Assembly (NCBI GenBank): GCA_033297075.1
Contig: MU858171.1
Span: 49,493 to 113,492 of the forward strand
From: Rhypophila decipiens
Taxonomy: Eukaryota > Ascomycota > Sordariomycetes > Sordariales > Naviculisporaceae
Length of the DNA: 64,000 nt
Reading direction: 5' to 3'
Shown here: one piece after another, positions 1 to 10,273 of the stretch
Layout of the letters: every line of letters starts with the position of its first letter
Position numbering within the stretch: position 1 is the stretch's first letter
Notes under the pieces: model-generated
Databases searched by the model: none
What the model was told of the DNA's origin: nothing
Seen by the model: only the letters and a program-made list of their open reading frames with translations
Made by a program: the position numbers and the translations under genes

Positions 1-834
1 TTTTCCACGAGTCAGTAGTTAATCCGTGCTACCAGCTTTCAAAATTAAAAAGGGGTAACAACGACCATATTACTACTACCCATGGCATGAGTACATTCAA
101 TAAGAAATGGCTCTTGTAACCTTTGTTTGCTTTTCTTGGGCAAATTAGGGTTGTCTGCGACCTTCGACGGAGCTTTTAGGTCTAACCCCGTACAAGTTGG
201 TATTCCCCCATGGTTCTGGAGAACATTATCGATACCACCGTTACAAAGCAATCTCTAGGCAACTTCGGAAACCGAGACACCATGGAAGGTATTTCTTGAC
301 CGTGCGGTACGGAGCAGTACCAGACAGTCCTTCCCGTATACGAACATGAATGGATTAACTTGTCCTGACTTCCGGGCATTGTTCATTATCATATAATGAG
401 CTCAAACATGGAATCATGCGGGCAACACCGTGTTTACGGTGTACTTCTCACAGTGATCATTTCATTATTTCACACAGTACCTTTTGTCAAAGCCAACGAA
501 CTTGAACTTGGAGTTGGACCAACAACCCTCCCGTATTGGATATTGGTAGGACACTGAAGATGCCAGGCGGCGGGTAATTCCCAACCTCGGCTGGCTGAGA
601 ATGCAAACATATTCTTCTTTCTTTCTTGATTGCCACCCTGAAACAATGGATAGCAACAGACATTTATCGTTCGGGGGATGGAACTTTTGTTAAAAAATGG
701 CTGTGGTCCATGAGCAGTAGATTTGTGAACGCTTCCTATGTTGCACCGGCGAATCTAGCGACATTGAACCGCAAGCCTTTACATGTCTACCGACATATCA
801 CGAGCAGCGGTTTTATCAAGAAGGCCCAAAAGTC
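1..834. other. Intergenic, no gene supported
   Basis: Only short overlapping reading frames without recognisable motifs are present on either strand. The right part is presumably the promoter of the kinase-fold gene that begins at 835. Confidence 0.6.
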
Positions 835-1659
835 ATGGCCGATCAGGACCTTCTCCACGCCGTTGAGTTCCCTCGCGGGGAGGATATTCCTCTTCCTAAT
901 TGCGAAGGGCCTAAGCTGCACCCGTTCCGTCCATTTGGCCACGTGGTAAACGATATCCACGCATTTGGCATGTCCCGCGACGAGCTGCGAATGCGAGTCA
1001 ATCACACAGACTGCTTCAACTGCGAGTGCCGTGCTTACGGCCGCCTCGAGGAGACAGGCCACGCAAACATGGTAGTACGCTGCCTTGGATACGTCCTGCT
1101 GACCCCGGGGCAAGAGAAGACCTTCCGCTCCCGCACTTCGACGTGCCCAGATCTGTTGCAACGCTTTGCGTATCTTGCACGGGTTCCCCTCCGTGGAATA
1201 GTAAAGGAATGGATACCGGAGGGTACCGAATATTTTACGGCGGCTATGGCTTCGCGGATGCGTAGAGACCTCAAGACCCTCAACAGGATCGGCATAGCAA
1301 ATAGGGATATAAAGGAAAACAACTACCTGGGAGGGAAGCTCGTCGACTTTGGCAACGCCTGGACGGTCCCTCACTATCTGGTCGACAAGTGGAAGAGATG
1401 GATCGAGGAAGGTGGTAAGCGGGCAGAGCATGCCAAGGAGGACTTGGAGATGGAGCGAGAAATAGATCAAGACAGCTTCGACCACATGATCCAGCAATGG
1501 AACGAGACACGCCAAGGCCCGCGGATATGGGTGAGGAATTACCCAAACCGGGATTATTCCAACCTGAGATCTCGCCGGTCCAAGCGTTCTGATGGATATC
1601 CTGCGTTTCCAGGGCCTGATCGGTTGAGCTACGATTGGAAGGCGCATTATCATGACTGA
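835..1659 (+). CDS. FTA2-like protein-kinase-fold protein
   Basis: A single-exon ORF of 274 residues. The C-terminal half shows a kinase-like core: a catalytic-loop motif NRDIKENN at about residues 156-163 (D, K and N in the expected places) and a VDFG metal-binding motif at about 170-173. The upstream FNCECRAYGRLEE stretch and the GPKLHPF start resemble the fungal family annotated as kinetochore Sim4-complex subunit FTA2. Most members of that family are lineage-expanded and have no proven kinetochore role. The N-lobe looks too short: between GPKLHPF and the CECRAYGR motif there is no glycine-rich loop and no obvious ATP-binding lysine. It may therefore be a pseudokinase or a partly deleted copy. 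The ATG at 835 is the first in the frame. Function in the cell is unknown. Confidence 0.65.
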   Translation: MADQDLLHAVEFPRGEDIPLPNCEGPKLHPFRPFGHVVNDIHAFGMSRDELRMRVNHTDCFNCECRAYGRLEETGHANMVVRCLGYVLLTPGQEKTFRSRTSTCPDLLQRFAYLARVPLRGIVKEWIPEGTEYFTAAMASRMRRDLKTLNRIGIANRDIKENNYLGGKLVDFGNAWTVPHYLVDKWKRWIEEGGKRAEHAKEDLEMEREIDQDSFDHMIQQWNETRQGPRIWVRNYPNRDYSNLRSRRSKRSDGYPAFPGPDRLSYDWKAHYHD

Positions 1660-1784
1660 TAGCATCTAGCGTTTTCGTACTACTGTAATATGCTCCTGTA
1701 CAATATGCCATAACCGCATAGCTAGCCACAACAATATTACACTGTCCATTTCGTCTTCTCCTTCGATATTCTATCCCATTTTGC

Positions 1785-2697
1785 CTACGCACTACTGTTA
1801 ACTTTGTCAACAACAAAGGCCACCGCCTCAGCTCCATAGACTTGTATATACCTCCGATGGACTCCCTGATCATCCCCCCGATCGCAGAATACGTCTCCCG
1901 TATCGCAGTATGACACCATCTTGTCCTGGACTGCTGCACATCCGGCTGTGGTGTTAAGTCGAGGGAACATCTACGATGTTGGCAAGAAGCCATATCAAGT
2001 CAGCAAAAGGCGCCATATCTGTGGTTGGGGTTCGCTCACCCCGTCCTTGATCGATGTCCCCCGGTTGAATGGCGCACTGGCGACGTGCGATGGGTCGCCC
2101 ATGAGGAGGATGGCGGAGACTATTGCAGGTTAGGCACTGGTTCTTCTCTACGCGATGTGGTAACCAGGGCATCAAAATGGCATACTCCTGTCGGCGACAT
2201 TGGCTGGAAGTGGATCTGATTGCGGGAAGCCAGCCTCGCTGTTGCCGCAAACCACATCGGCCGAGACATGTGCACCCTAGGGAGCAAGCAGAAGTTAGCG
2301 CTCAGTCAAGATGCCGTAACTAAGCTGTCGCCAGGAAGCCTGAGGGTTGAGCTCTACGAACTTGGCTGTATCCCATGAGGACAATCCTCCCGCCGGGACA
2401 CGCGGAGGCATATTCCACAGCCAGCCTTCTCATCTCAATGACCCCGGCCGTTTCCGACTCGGGGTACTCCTTGAGCGTCGCGGGGTAGTCCACCGCAACA
2501 ATCTCGGAGCCGGGAATCTGGCTGGCCACGCGGTTGGCGATGATGCCGATGACCCCTGTGCCCGGTCGTTCGGTGCTCGCGCGGGCGACGATGATGTGCG
2601 CCCCAGAATCACAAGCTATGGGTTGGGCGTTGCATCCATGTCGTCCAAGGTGGAGAAGCAGTGGGAGGACAAGTGAAGTCACTGTTAGGCGTGTCAT
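1785..2697 (-). CDS. Carbohydrate esterase family 5 (acetylxylan esterase / cutinase-type)
   Basis: Secreted serine esterase removing acetyl groups from xylan or cleaving cutin-like esters. Four exons were joined by eye: 2697-2362, 2276-2186, 2119-2040 and 1970-1785. All introns have GT-AG ends and compatible phases, giving about 230 residues. A hydrophobic signal peptide (residues 1 to about 24) is followed by the CE5 start IIVARAS. The nucleophile serine 111 sits in GYSQG, split exactly by intron 1 between Q and G. MGDPSHV is in exon 3. The acid Asp195 lies in CDTGDVFC and the base His207 in GVHRRYI, so the triad is complete. There is no CBM1. The N-terminal VARASTERPG reads more like acetylxylan esterase than classical cutinase, but the substrate cannot be fixed from sequence. 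The gene is convergent with the upstream kinase-fold gene (stops 125 bases apart). Confidence 0.88.
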
Positions 2698-4019
2698 TGT
2701 TTTGATGTTGATAGGTAGCAGGACGTTTTTGGGGTCAAGTGGGTTGATGGTTCGGACAGCGTTTTATACCAAGTCTCAAGTTTTGCTGGCAGTCAACAAG
2801 AAGTGTCCGTAGGGCAAGGGCCAAGTGTATTGACGGTCACTCGCCCGACTTTTTGTCTGGTGGGAGCACCAGAGGTGTTTATTGGGCACACTCGGTCAGC
2901 GTTATACCAAAGACGGGGAAACAGCAGTGGGATGACCCGAGGAAATGATGCACAGCCTGCCATGGCCAAAGGATGTGTCTGCTACAAAAGGTAATTTTTC
3001 TCGGTGAAGAAATGATTTCATGGACCTGCTGATGAAATCTTTGGAAGCTGGTTGCTAGTTTGGGTTATGTCCTGGACTAATTTGGTGGTAGGTTGTAACC
3101 CGGGTCCAATCCAGGTCGGCTTCGGTTATAACATAATCTTGTGAAATTCGGAGACTACCTGTTGACGGAGCTGCCCAGGTGGGAGTTAGACGTCGATTCG
3201 TTGTCAAAATTGAAGATATATGAAGGTCACTACGACCGTGGCGTTTCTAACCAATAAGCCTCGCTACATAATTCTGAACTAGGATTCTCCACGGGTAATC
3301 TGAACGAGGAGGAAACACACTGGCATTTGGGAAACCGGAAAGTAGATTTATTAGTAGTATCCTGACGACATTGAGACCAGTTCCGAGTCCCGATTCTAGA
3401 ATGACGCGCCTATTCAGTGGGGTTAGAAGGATATTTGAGACCAAGTGAAAAGACATTGCGCGGCAGAAAGGAATGCGGCAAGTGTTGAGGAAACAGATCA
3501 GGTACTCCCTGTGGCCTGTGCCTTCAACTCCGGTAGTCCCTGGAAATCATGGTGTTACATCTTTGCTCCAATCCATACAATCTGCGCGTAAGTGGGATGA
3601 ACATTATTCCGCTCTTTATTGTTTCCATCACCTATTACAACAATGGCCATGGTGTTTTTCCCAGCTTCTCCTTGTGTTACGGTAAAATAAGACTCGGCAT
3701 AATACGGCACCGAGCTCGCTTTGGTATCCAAAAAGGGCGTCGCACAAGATCCATGTTATCCGAGTTAAACCGTTCTCCTGACCCCATATTGGCCTCCTGG
3801 TTTTCGTGGGCTGTCAAGTCGTGGTGTATTATTATCTGTGGCTTGCAGAATATCGACGTTTTGACGATTCAGCCTCAACGCCTCGACACTGAATACGAGC
3901 TGAGGTGCTTCACCAAGTACCTCGAAATGAGATATAATAGGACCCACCTTCCGGCTCCTTTGCCTCAAGGTTCTCGAATATTTTCATCGTCCAAGTCTTG
4001 GGGAATAAAATCAACAAAA
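2698..4019. other. Intergenic, divergent promoters
   Basis: This stretch lies between two genes transcribed away from each other, the CE5 esterase (minus) and a secreted protein (plus). Short ORFs here lack motifs and signal peptides. The region is somewhat AT-richer than the flanks. Confidence 0.6.
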
Positions 4020-4846
4020 ATGAAGTGTACCGTTCTTAGTTTTGCAGCCGTGCTGTGCGTGCCTACTTATGCCAAGTGCAATGCAGACAAGTAAGTGATC
4101 ATATTGCAGCATCTCTAGCACCATGGACATATGGAACTAACCTACTGTATCAAACACACAGTTGCTACCGGGCTCTTTTCCCCTGTGGCAATCCAGTTGC
4201 ACTCGGCTCGGCCGTCAACTTCTGTCAATCTCTGACAGCGGGTGCGGGAACCCCAGCCGTGACACCGTCCCGAGCTACCTCGGCATGTGGGAGCGGACCA
4301 GCTCGATACTCGTCGGCATGCTCATGCGGGCCAACGTGCACAACGACCAGCTCCTCCGCCGTCAACACTGCCTGTCCAACCCCGACCGCCCTGGTGCCCA
4401 ACGGCGACTTTGAGTGTCCTTATAACGTCGTGTGGGACCCCGAGGTGCCCGACACGTCGGCAATTTGGGAACTCCGCCAGCCCGGCAACACAGGAAACTT
4501 TGCTTTTGAGGCACACCTTCTCTCTCCACCTGCCACCCCCGAACTGGGTGTCAGCGTGCGGGTTACCAGCAAACCTTTCACGGTCACGCCCAATGTTCCT
4601 TACAAGCTTGGTTTCGCGTCTTGGTTTGACAGCCTGGATTCTGGATTCATCGGAGTCATGATCAATGGGTCACCGGTGTATACCGTTGACGCGAGGGACA
4701 AGGGCGCGGCCGGTGCCTGGCACGACAACACAGTCTCATTCACCCCGACAGGCTCCACTGTAACGCTCAAGTTTGAGTTTTTGTTTGGAAACCAGCATGC
4801 ACCTAGTGTGCAACGGATTGATACTGTGACATTTATCCCTGCCTAG
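4020..4846 (+). CDS. Secreted protein with Cys-rich N-terminus and CBM-like beta-sandwich
   Basis: Two exons, 4020-4090 and 4162-4846. The intron begins GTAAGT and ends ACACAG, and removing it gives 251 residues. Exon 1 encodes a signal peptide (MKCTVLSFAAVLCVPTYA). The mature N-terminus KCNADNCYRAL plus six more cysteines up to CSCGPTC forms a compact Cys-rich module common in ascomycete secreted proteins. After a Thr/Ser linker, residues from about 110 on (NGDFECPYNVVWD ... VDTVTF-type ending) read as a galactose-binding-like / CBM4_9-like jelly roll. No catalytic residues are recognised. The likely role is binding a glycan or the cell surface outside the cell. A poly(A) signal follows 68 bases after the stop. 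Confidence 0.75.
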
Positions 4847-5437
4847 CACCTCTGTCTCTGTGGCCTTGTCATAACATTCACTAGAGACGGACGTCAGTAT
4901 AAGTATTTACTCAAATAAACTATCATTTCTCGTGCCTCTCTCCAGTCTGTTGTCAACATGAATGCTAAGAGTTTCACTAAGCAAGTGGCTGTCAGTCTGA
5001 GTCCTTTAAAATAGACATGCCCTCGGGCCGAAGTCATCAGGGTGTGTCCCGGCCCGTTTGACTACCAAGAATGTTCGATGACGATTTCTGGGTGGAATTG
5101 AGGATGCCAAAGACTAAAAAGGCCATGATCCGTTTCTGCAAATGCCATGATTAGCTTTACGTGGGACCACCGGCCGCTGAGTTGGAATGCTCATAACGTG
5201 GAGAACCTGTTTTTCTGGAATGAAATCCGGGTCAATGGCGTAAGCCTAGATGTTTGAATCGTGAGACATTCGGACATGCCTCTTTCCATTACACGTGTAT
5301 TATGGGACTGGCATGTCAGGTTCAGGTTTTGGGCAGTTAAAATCGTGGATATCAGAAGTGCTGCCCGCAAAGTACCCTCTTACACCTTCCAGGTTGTCAG
5401 TTCAAGTTCAGCTTGTGAACGATTGCCAGATATCGCC
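4847..5437. other. Intergenic, promoter of the WSC gene
   Basis: No separate gene is seen. The reading frame of the next gene stays open upstream to 5261, but a good signal peptide begins only at 5438, so this stretch is read as promoter and 5' UTR. Confidence 0.55.
4914..4919 (+). terminator. Poly(A) signal AATAAA
   Basis: A canonical AATAAA 68 bases downstream of the stop of the secreted protein gene, in an AT-rich 3' region. Confidence 0.5.
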
Positions 5438-8400
5438 ATGTTGCCACTTCATCTCCTCCTCGGTCTTGCCGCACTCCCGGCAACAACAGCTATTCCTGAA
5501 GGTAGAAGGAAGTGGGCTCATGGATTCGGCTCATGGAGAGACGGATCCTATCGCTCCAGCCATGGTGTCAAGAAGACGAATGCATACTGGTACTCTCATG
5601 CTGCTTGTGGGCCAAAGATCTTTGCCCGTCATGACATGGCGGTAGATCCCTTCTCGTCGACCACACTGAGTTTGGACGAGTGTTCAGAGGCTTGTGAGAG
5701 CGAAAACTATTTCTGGATCGGCCCAGATGACGAATGTCAGTATCGACCTGCCTGTGTTGAAAGAAGACTCAGCTTACCATTGACTCTTTGTTTTACAGGC
5801 CATTGCGGAGATCACCTGTCGGAAGCCTTTGGTCCAGCAGATGAAGCGACACTCCATGTCCGAGGTTGGGGCGAAGGGGATTGCCATTCCGCAGGACATG
5901 CCAGCATTTATGCCAACAGTGGCCGACACCACCGGAAGACCAGTGCTCATGACCCACACCATGGAGGCCACCACAGGGGCAGTCTGGCTGACTGGTTCAA
6001 GAACATATGGGACAGTTGGAAGTCTGGGACTTTCCCGACCAAGGATCACTCGGGGTCTGGACAGTCTGGTGGAGAGGACAACGGCGGATCGGACGACGGT
6101 GGATCGAACGATAATCAGGGCGGAGCTACCAACAGCGAACCGCCAGTAGAGCAACCCGCGGCCGTGTCTAGCTCGGCTGATGTGTCTGATAATGATGGTG
6201 TTGCCGCAGGTCTGGGATCCATATCCAGTGCTTCGACCGTGTCCTCGGTTCAACCATTTGACAAGAGTGCCGATGCCGCCAGCGTTTCGTCAAGCATCTC
6301 TGCCGGCGACTGCGTGCTGGCCGGTCTATCCAGTGCTGTCAGTTCGTCAATGCCCTTATCGTCGTCATCCTCGTCACAACAATCAGTCTTGGTCCCCGCT
6401 GGGTTTTCGAGTTCGCAATCACTTGCGCCTTCAACATCAAGTGGTTCGAGTTCTGTCATCGAATCGGCAAGCGGGCTGGCAGAAAACATACCTTCTTCGA
6501 GCTCGGAGGCGTCGTCGGAAAGTATACTAGCAGTACCTTCAAGTTTGTCTGCCAGTGTCTCTTCGTCCAGCAGCCTGCTTTTGCCTTCGAGTTCTCAAGA
6601 GCCGAGTGCTGGTGATGGCGCTGCCGCAGGACTTTCAAGCATATCCAGTTCATCCGTTCAGAGCATAGCCCAGCAGCCTTCCAGCACATCATCAGCTGTT
6701 CCCAGTTCCAGTGCATCATCAGCACTGTCTTCCATCTCAGCTGCTGGAGGCCTTTCGTCTGTCCCATCCTCGATAAGCAGCTCTGGACCAATTCTATCGT
6801 CGTCATCTGCCTCGCTTGAATCGTCGATAAGCCCAGTACCTAGCTCGTCGGAGGATCTGATCGCTCAGCTATCAAGCATCGCTTCAAGCAGCTTGGCCCC
6901 ATCGGCCTCATCAATCTCGGAAGCTCCTTCTGCTGTCTCTGTACCTTCCTCAGTTGAGTTAAGCAGCATCAGCGAGTTCTCTGCCGAGAGCTCCATTTCT
7001 AGCTCACAGTTGAATGGCCTGTCCAACAGCCAGCCGTCTTCCTCGCAAGCATCGATAGCGCCGTCATCTGCCAGTATCGCCAGTTCTCTTGTATCGGCAG
7101 CTCTGGTTTCGTCATCTCTGGTTCCGTCGTCATCACTCTCTCCTGCTTCAATCAGCGCGGAGAGCGCATCCATTGTGTCACTCTCTCCCGAGTCCTCCCT
7201 CGTGCTATCTTCGGAGTTTTCATCAGTTCCGAGCAGTTCAGCGTCTGTTGAACTTGTTCCTCCAGCATCCGCGTCGTCCGTGTTCGTACAGGCAAGTGTT
7301 TCAGATGCTAGTATCAGGAGCGCATCAAGTGCCAGCTCTCCATCTTTGCCGCCGTCGAGTTCAGCATCATCGTCCATATCCGCCATTCCATCATCTGTGG
7401 AACAAGTTGCTGCCAGCGTCTCCAGCGTCTCCAGCGTCTCCAGCGTCTCCAGCGTCTCCAGCGTCTCCAGCGTCTCCAGCGTCTCCAGCGTCTCCAGCGT
7501 CTCCAGCGCACCAGAGCCAGAATCATCTAGTCAGGCATTACAGAGTCCTTCGTCAGTGATCGTATCATCCTCGGTGGTGATTGAAGTTCTCGCATCGTCT
7601 AGTTCAATCTCAGCAAGCCAATCTTCGAGTTCTGCCTCTATCTCCAGTTCATCAGGGTCAGCGAGCGTGTCGTCCGCCCAACAGGAGTCCATATCATCCT
7701 CAATAAGTGCGGCTTTGGTCTCAGAGGTCTCCAGCATTCCATCTTCATCTTCAGTCCCAGAAGTCTCCAGTATTCTCTCTTCATCTTCAGTCACCCCGGA
7801 ATCAGCCAGCATATTGATATCTTCGGCATCTTCATCGTCATCACCGGCTGCCAGCTCATCAATCTCTGATTCATCTCAACCTGCTTCTTCTATCTCGTCG
7901 CTGTCATTCAGCTCCGAGTCAAGTTCGATCCCATCCGCCCAGGTGCAGGCTTCGCCGTCTTCAAGTTCGAGTCAGTCGGTGTCATCACCGTCTGGTATAG
8001 CTTCCTCCTCGGAGTCCATTCTGCCTAGCTCCAGTGTTTCGTCAGAAGTTATCCCGGTTTCGGAACAAGCTCTGCCATCATCTCTCACATCGGTTTCGTC
8101 GTCCATCATAGCCTCAGTGTCATCTTCATCTGGCGCAACACCATCTTCGTCAGAGGCAGTTTCGATCTTTATCATTTCCACTTCTGCTGAAGAGAGCACC
8201 ATAGTCGCTGCATCCGTACTTTCGTCGTCCATCATATCCTCGGCGTCATCTTCATCATCTGGCGCAACACCATCCTCGTCCGAGGCAGTTTCCATCCTCT
8301 CGTCTTCCGTCGTTTCAAGTTCCGCTGAAGGGAGCTCCATAGTCCCTGCATCCATCCAGGCTTCATCCGCGCAGGTCTCATCCGTCCAGTCGTCGTCCGT

Positions 8401-9691
8401 CTCTGTCGTCTCATCTTCGGCTTCTTTGTCCTCGGTCGTTTCATCCGAGTCAGCAAGTTCTGCGTCTGTTTCTTCTGCAGAATCTTCGTCCTCCTCAGCT
8501 TCATCGGCAGCGGCAGCGGCAGCGGCAGCGGCTGCAAGCTCCGCTAGTTCGGTCTCCTCAGAATCTGTGGTTGTAGCATCCGAGTCAGGCGCAATATCCT
8601 CGTCCAGCCCACCATCGTCGGTATCCAGTGCGCCCTTGTCGAGCTCAGGGAGCCCATCATCCTCGGTATCCAGTGCCCCCTTATCGAGCCCAGGCAGTTC
8701 ATCTCAAGCCAATGTTCTCCCATCAAGCTCGTCTAGTGTACCATCTTCGTCCAGTCCACTATCCTCGTCCATTCCACCAGCTTTGTCCAGTGCATCATCC
8801 TCGGTAGCCAGTGCGCCCTTGTCGAGCTCGGAGAGTCTATCTCAAGCCAATGTTCAACCATCAAGCTCGTCCAGTCCATCATCCTCGTCTATTCCACCAT
8901 CCTCGTCTGTTCCACCATCCTCGTCTGTTCCACCATCCTCGTCTATTCCACCATCCTCGGTGTCCAGTGCGCCCTTATCCAGCTCGGCGAGTCTATCTCA
9001 GGCCAATGTTCAACCCTCAAGCTCGTCATCCGCTGCCCCAGCTGCCCCAAGCGCTGCACTTGGGGCCAGAAGCTATGTCTTTGAAAACTGTCGGACTGAG
9101 CTTTCAAGTGGCAGAGTATTTGGTGGTGCCGAGACAAGTTCAGATGATATGACTCCCGAGTTTTGTGCGGACTTCTGTGCGGTGTGGCCGTACTTTGGAG
9201 TCGAGTATGGCCGTGAATGTTTCTGTGGTATGGCTCCAACCACTGGCAGCGTTGCAGATCCTGAAGAATGCAACATCGAATGTGCTGGTGACCCCAGTAT
9301 TTTGTGTGGAGGCTCCAAGAGACTGTCGGTCTATCACGATGACTCCAAGCCCGGACCTCAAGCACCAGAAGAAGTGGGAGATTCAGTACGGGTAGGCTGT
9401 TTCACAGAGAACACTCCCCGAGTGCTGGACAGCCAGACGAGTGAAAGGACTGACACGATGAGCCTCGAGGCTTGTTCGTCCTTCTGCACCGGCTTTACAT
9501 ACTGGCGAGTGGAAGATGGACAGGAGTGTTTCTGCGCCAACGCCATCACCGAAGGCAGTACGCAGACGAGTCTGGATCAATGTAACAAGCAATGCAAGGG
9601 AGCTCCAACAGAGCTTTGCGGAGGGGCCGCCAGAATGATGGTATACCAGAGACCCGAATCAGGGGGTAGGATTCCCGGTGGGAAACACTAG
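5438..9691 (+). CDS. Giant serine-rich secreted protein with C-terminal tandem WSC domains
   Basis: The start at 5438 is chosen because it opens a signal peptide (MLPLHLLLGLAALPATTA). The frame is open to 9691, but 5736-5798 looks like a 63-base intron (GTCAGT to TTTTACAG, with a CTTACC branch-like site). Removing it turns the local protein into DDECHCGDH, a typical WSC-type Cys pair. The spliced product is about 1396 residues. Order: signal peptide; a WSC-like Cys module with SLDECSEACES and ECHCGD; a His/Gly-rich stretch; about 900 residues of Ser-rich low complexity (Ser with Ala, Val, Pro, Ile and Leu); an alanine run near 8507; then two WSC domains from about 9067 (RECFCG and QECFCA cores). 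WSC modules bind carbohydrate. The Ser stretch should be heavily O-mannosylated and extended. There is no transmembrane segment or GPI signal after the last WSC, so the protein is probably secreted or wall-associated. Confidence 0.82.
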   Translation: MLPLHLLLGLAALPATTAIPEGRRKWAHGFGSWRDGSYRSSHGVKKTNAYWYSHAACGPKIFARHDMAVDPFSSTTLSLDECSEACESENYFWIGPDDECQYRPACVERRLSLPLTLCFTGHCGDHLSEAFGPADEATLHVRGWGEGDCHSAGHASIYANSGRHHRKTSAHDPHHGGHHRGSLADWFKNIWDSWKSGTFPTKDHSGSGQSGGEDNGGSDDGGSNDNQGGATNSEPPVEQPAAVSSSADVSDNDGVAAGLGSISSASTVSSVQPFDKSADAASVSSSISAGDCVLAGLSSAVSSSMPLSSSSSSQQSVLVPAGFSSSQSLAPSTSSGSSSVIESASGLAENIPSSSSEASSESILAVPSSLSASVSSSSSLLLPSSSQEPSAGDGAAAGLSSISSSSVQSIAQQPSSTSSAVPSSSASSALSSISAAGGLSSVPSSISSSGPILSSSSASLESSISPVPSSSEDLIAQLSSIASSSLAPSASSISEAPSAVSVPSSVELSSISEFSAESSISSSQLNGLSNSQPSSSQASIAPSSASIASSLVSAALVSSSLVPSSSLSPASISAESASIVSLSPESSLVLSSEFSSVPSSSASVELVPPASASSVFVQASVSDASIRSASSASSPSLPPSSSASSSISAIPSSVEQVAASVSSVSSVSSVSSVSSVSSVSSVSSVSSVSSAPEPESSSQALQSPSSVIVSSSVVIEVLASSSSISASQSSSSASISSSSGSASVSSAQQESISSSISAALVSEVSSIPSSSSVPEVSSILSSSSVTPESASILISSASSSSSPAASSSISDSSQPASSISSLSFSSESSSIPSAQVQASPSSSSSQSVSSPSGIASSSESILPSSSVSSEVIPVSEQALPSSLTSVSSSIIASVSSSSGATPSSSEAVSIFIISTSAEESTIVAASVLSSSIISSASSSSSGATPSSSEAVSILSSSVVSSSAEGSSIVPASIQASSAQVSSVQSSSVSVVSSSASLSSVVSSESASSASVSSAESSSSSASSAAAAAAAAAASSASSVSSESVVVASESGAISSSSPPSSVSSAPLSSSGSPSSSVSSAPLSSPGSSSQANVLPSSSSSVPSSSSPLSSSIPPALSSASSSVASAPLSSSESLSQANVQPSSSSSPSSSSIPPSSSVPPSSSVPPSSSIPPSSVSSAPLSSSASLSQANVQPSSSSSAAPAAPSAALGARSYVFENCRTELSSGRVFGGAETSSDDMTPEFCADFCAVWPYFGVEYGRECFCGMAPTTGSVADPEECNIECAGDPSILCGGSKRLSVYHDDSKPGPQAPEEVGDSVRVGCFTENTPRVLDSQTSERTDTMSLEACSSFCTGFTYWRVEDGQECFCANAITEGSTQTSLDQCNKQCKGAPTELCGGAARMMVYQRPESGGRIPGGKH
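7414..7508 (+). repeat. 9-bp tandem repeat coding Ser-Val-Ser
   Basis: Ten identical copies of CAGCGTCTC plus a partial copy, from 7414 to 7508, inside the WSC gene. In frame each unit reads Ser-Val-Ser. Length changes in whole units keep the frame, so this is a likely length-variable minisatellite. Confidence 0.92.
8507..8536 (+). repeat. GCAGCG run coding polyalanine
   Basis: An imperfect run of GCA/GCG codons giving about ten consecutive alanines inside the Ser-rich region of the WSC gene. Confidence 0.75.
8596..9050 (+). repeat. Degenerate coding repeats in the WSC gene
   Basis: Blocks reading SSAPLSS...SQANV.PSSSS recur three times (near 8630-8745, 8805-8880 and 8955-9030). Between them is a run of 15-bp units reading PPSSS[IV] near 8890-8955. 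The copies are close to identical, which suggests recent duplication or gene-internal recombination. Confidence 0.7.
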
Positions 9692-10273
9692 GACGAGTAC
9701 TAGGTAGCTTACTTTGCGAGAGCATTTGTCCATTCTTCGGCCACCTATCCGTAACGGGGTACGTATGTAGTTCAGTTAGGCTCAAAACTCATGCTTGTTT
9801 AGTGGACTTGACCATACCAAAATGGGAATGGTTCTCTCGGGAAACATCTTCCGTTGGAGTGGCGTTTGGCGGTGTGTATCCGTACTCTTGGCAATAACAT
9901 CTCTCGTCCTGTCGTCCACATGCATCCTACATGTATGTTCGGGAAGGCCATCATGACAAAGCTGACTCTTTTTTCGGCACGGTTGCACCCTTATATCAGG
10001 CCGTAGAACTTGTGTCTCAAGATGGCATTCTGCTCCGTCGAGGTTTCCGGTGCAGTGGTTGCGAGTTTCCAAGTTGTTCTTAATTCTCAAGCGTCATGAG
10101 GGGTAAAAGATAACAAGTGGAATTGCCGAGGCCGACTCGGCATCGTCAACCGCCCAAGGTGACGCTAGCTGTGATTGCTCTGAAGCCCGTGGACAGACAC
10201 TGCACGCCACTTGCTAGGCACCCCCATGACGAAGCAGTAAATACCTTCCCCAGGGACCTGGAATCTGTTTTCC
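9692..10273. other. Intergenic, promoter of the monooxygenase gene
   Basis: No gene is supported. Short minus-strand frames have no motif. Confidence 0.6.

Noticed and set aside
7314..7526. Arg/Trp repeat protein on the minus strand
   Set aside because: It is the shadow of the 9-bp array read on the opposite strand of the WSC gene.
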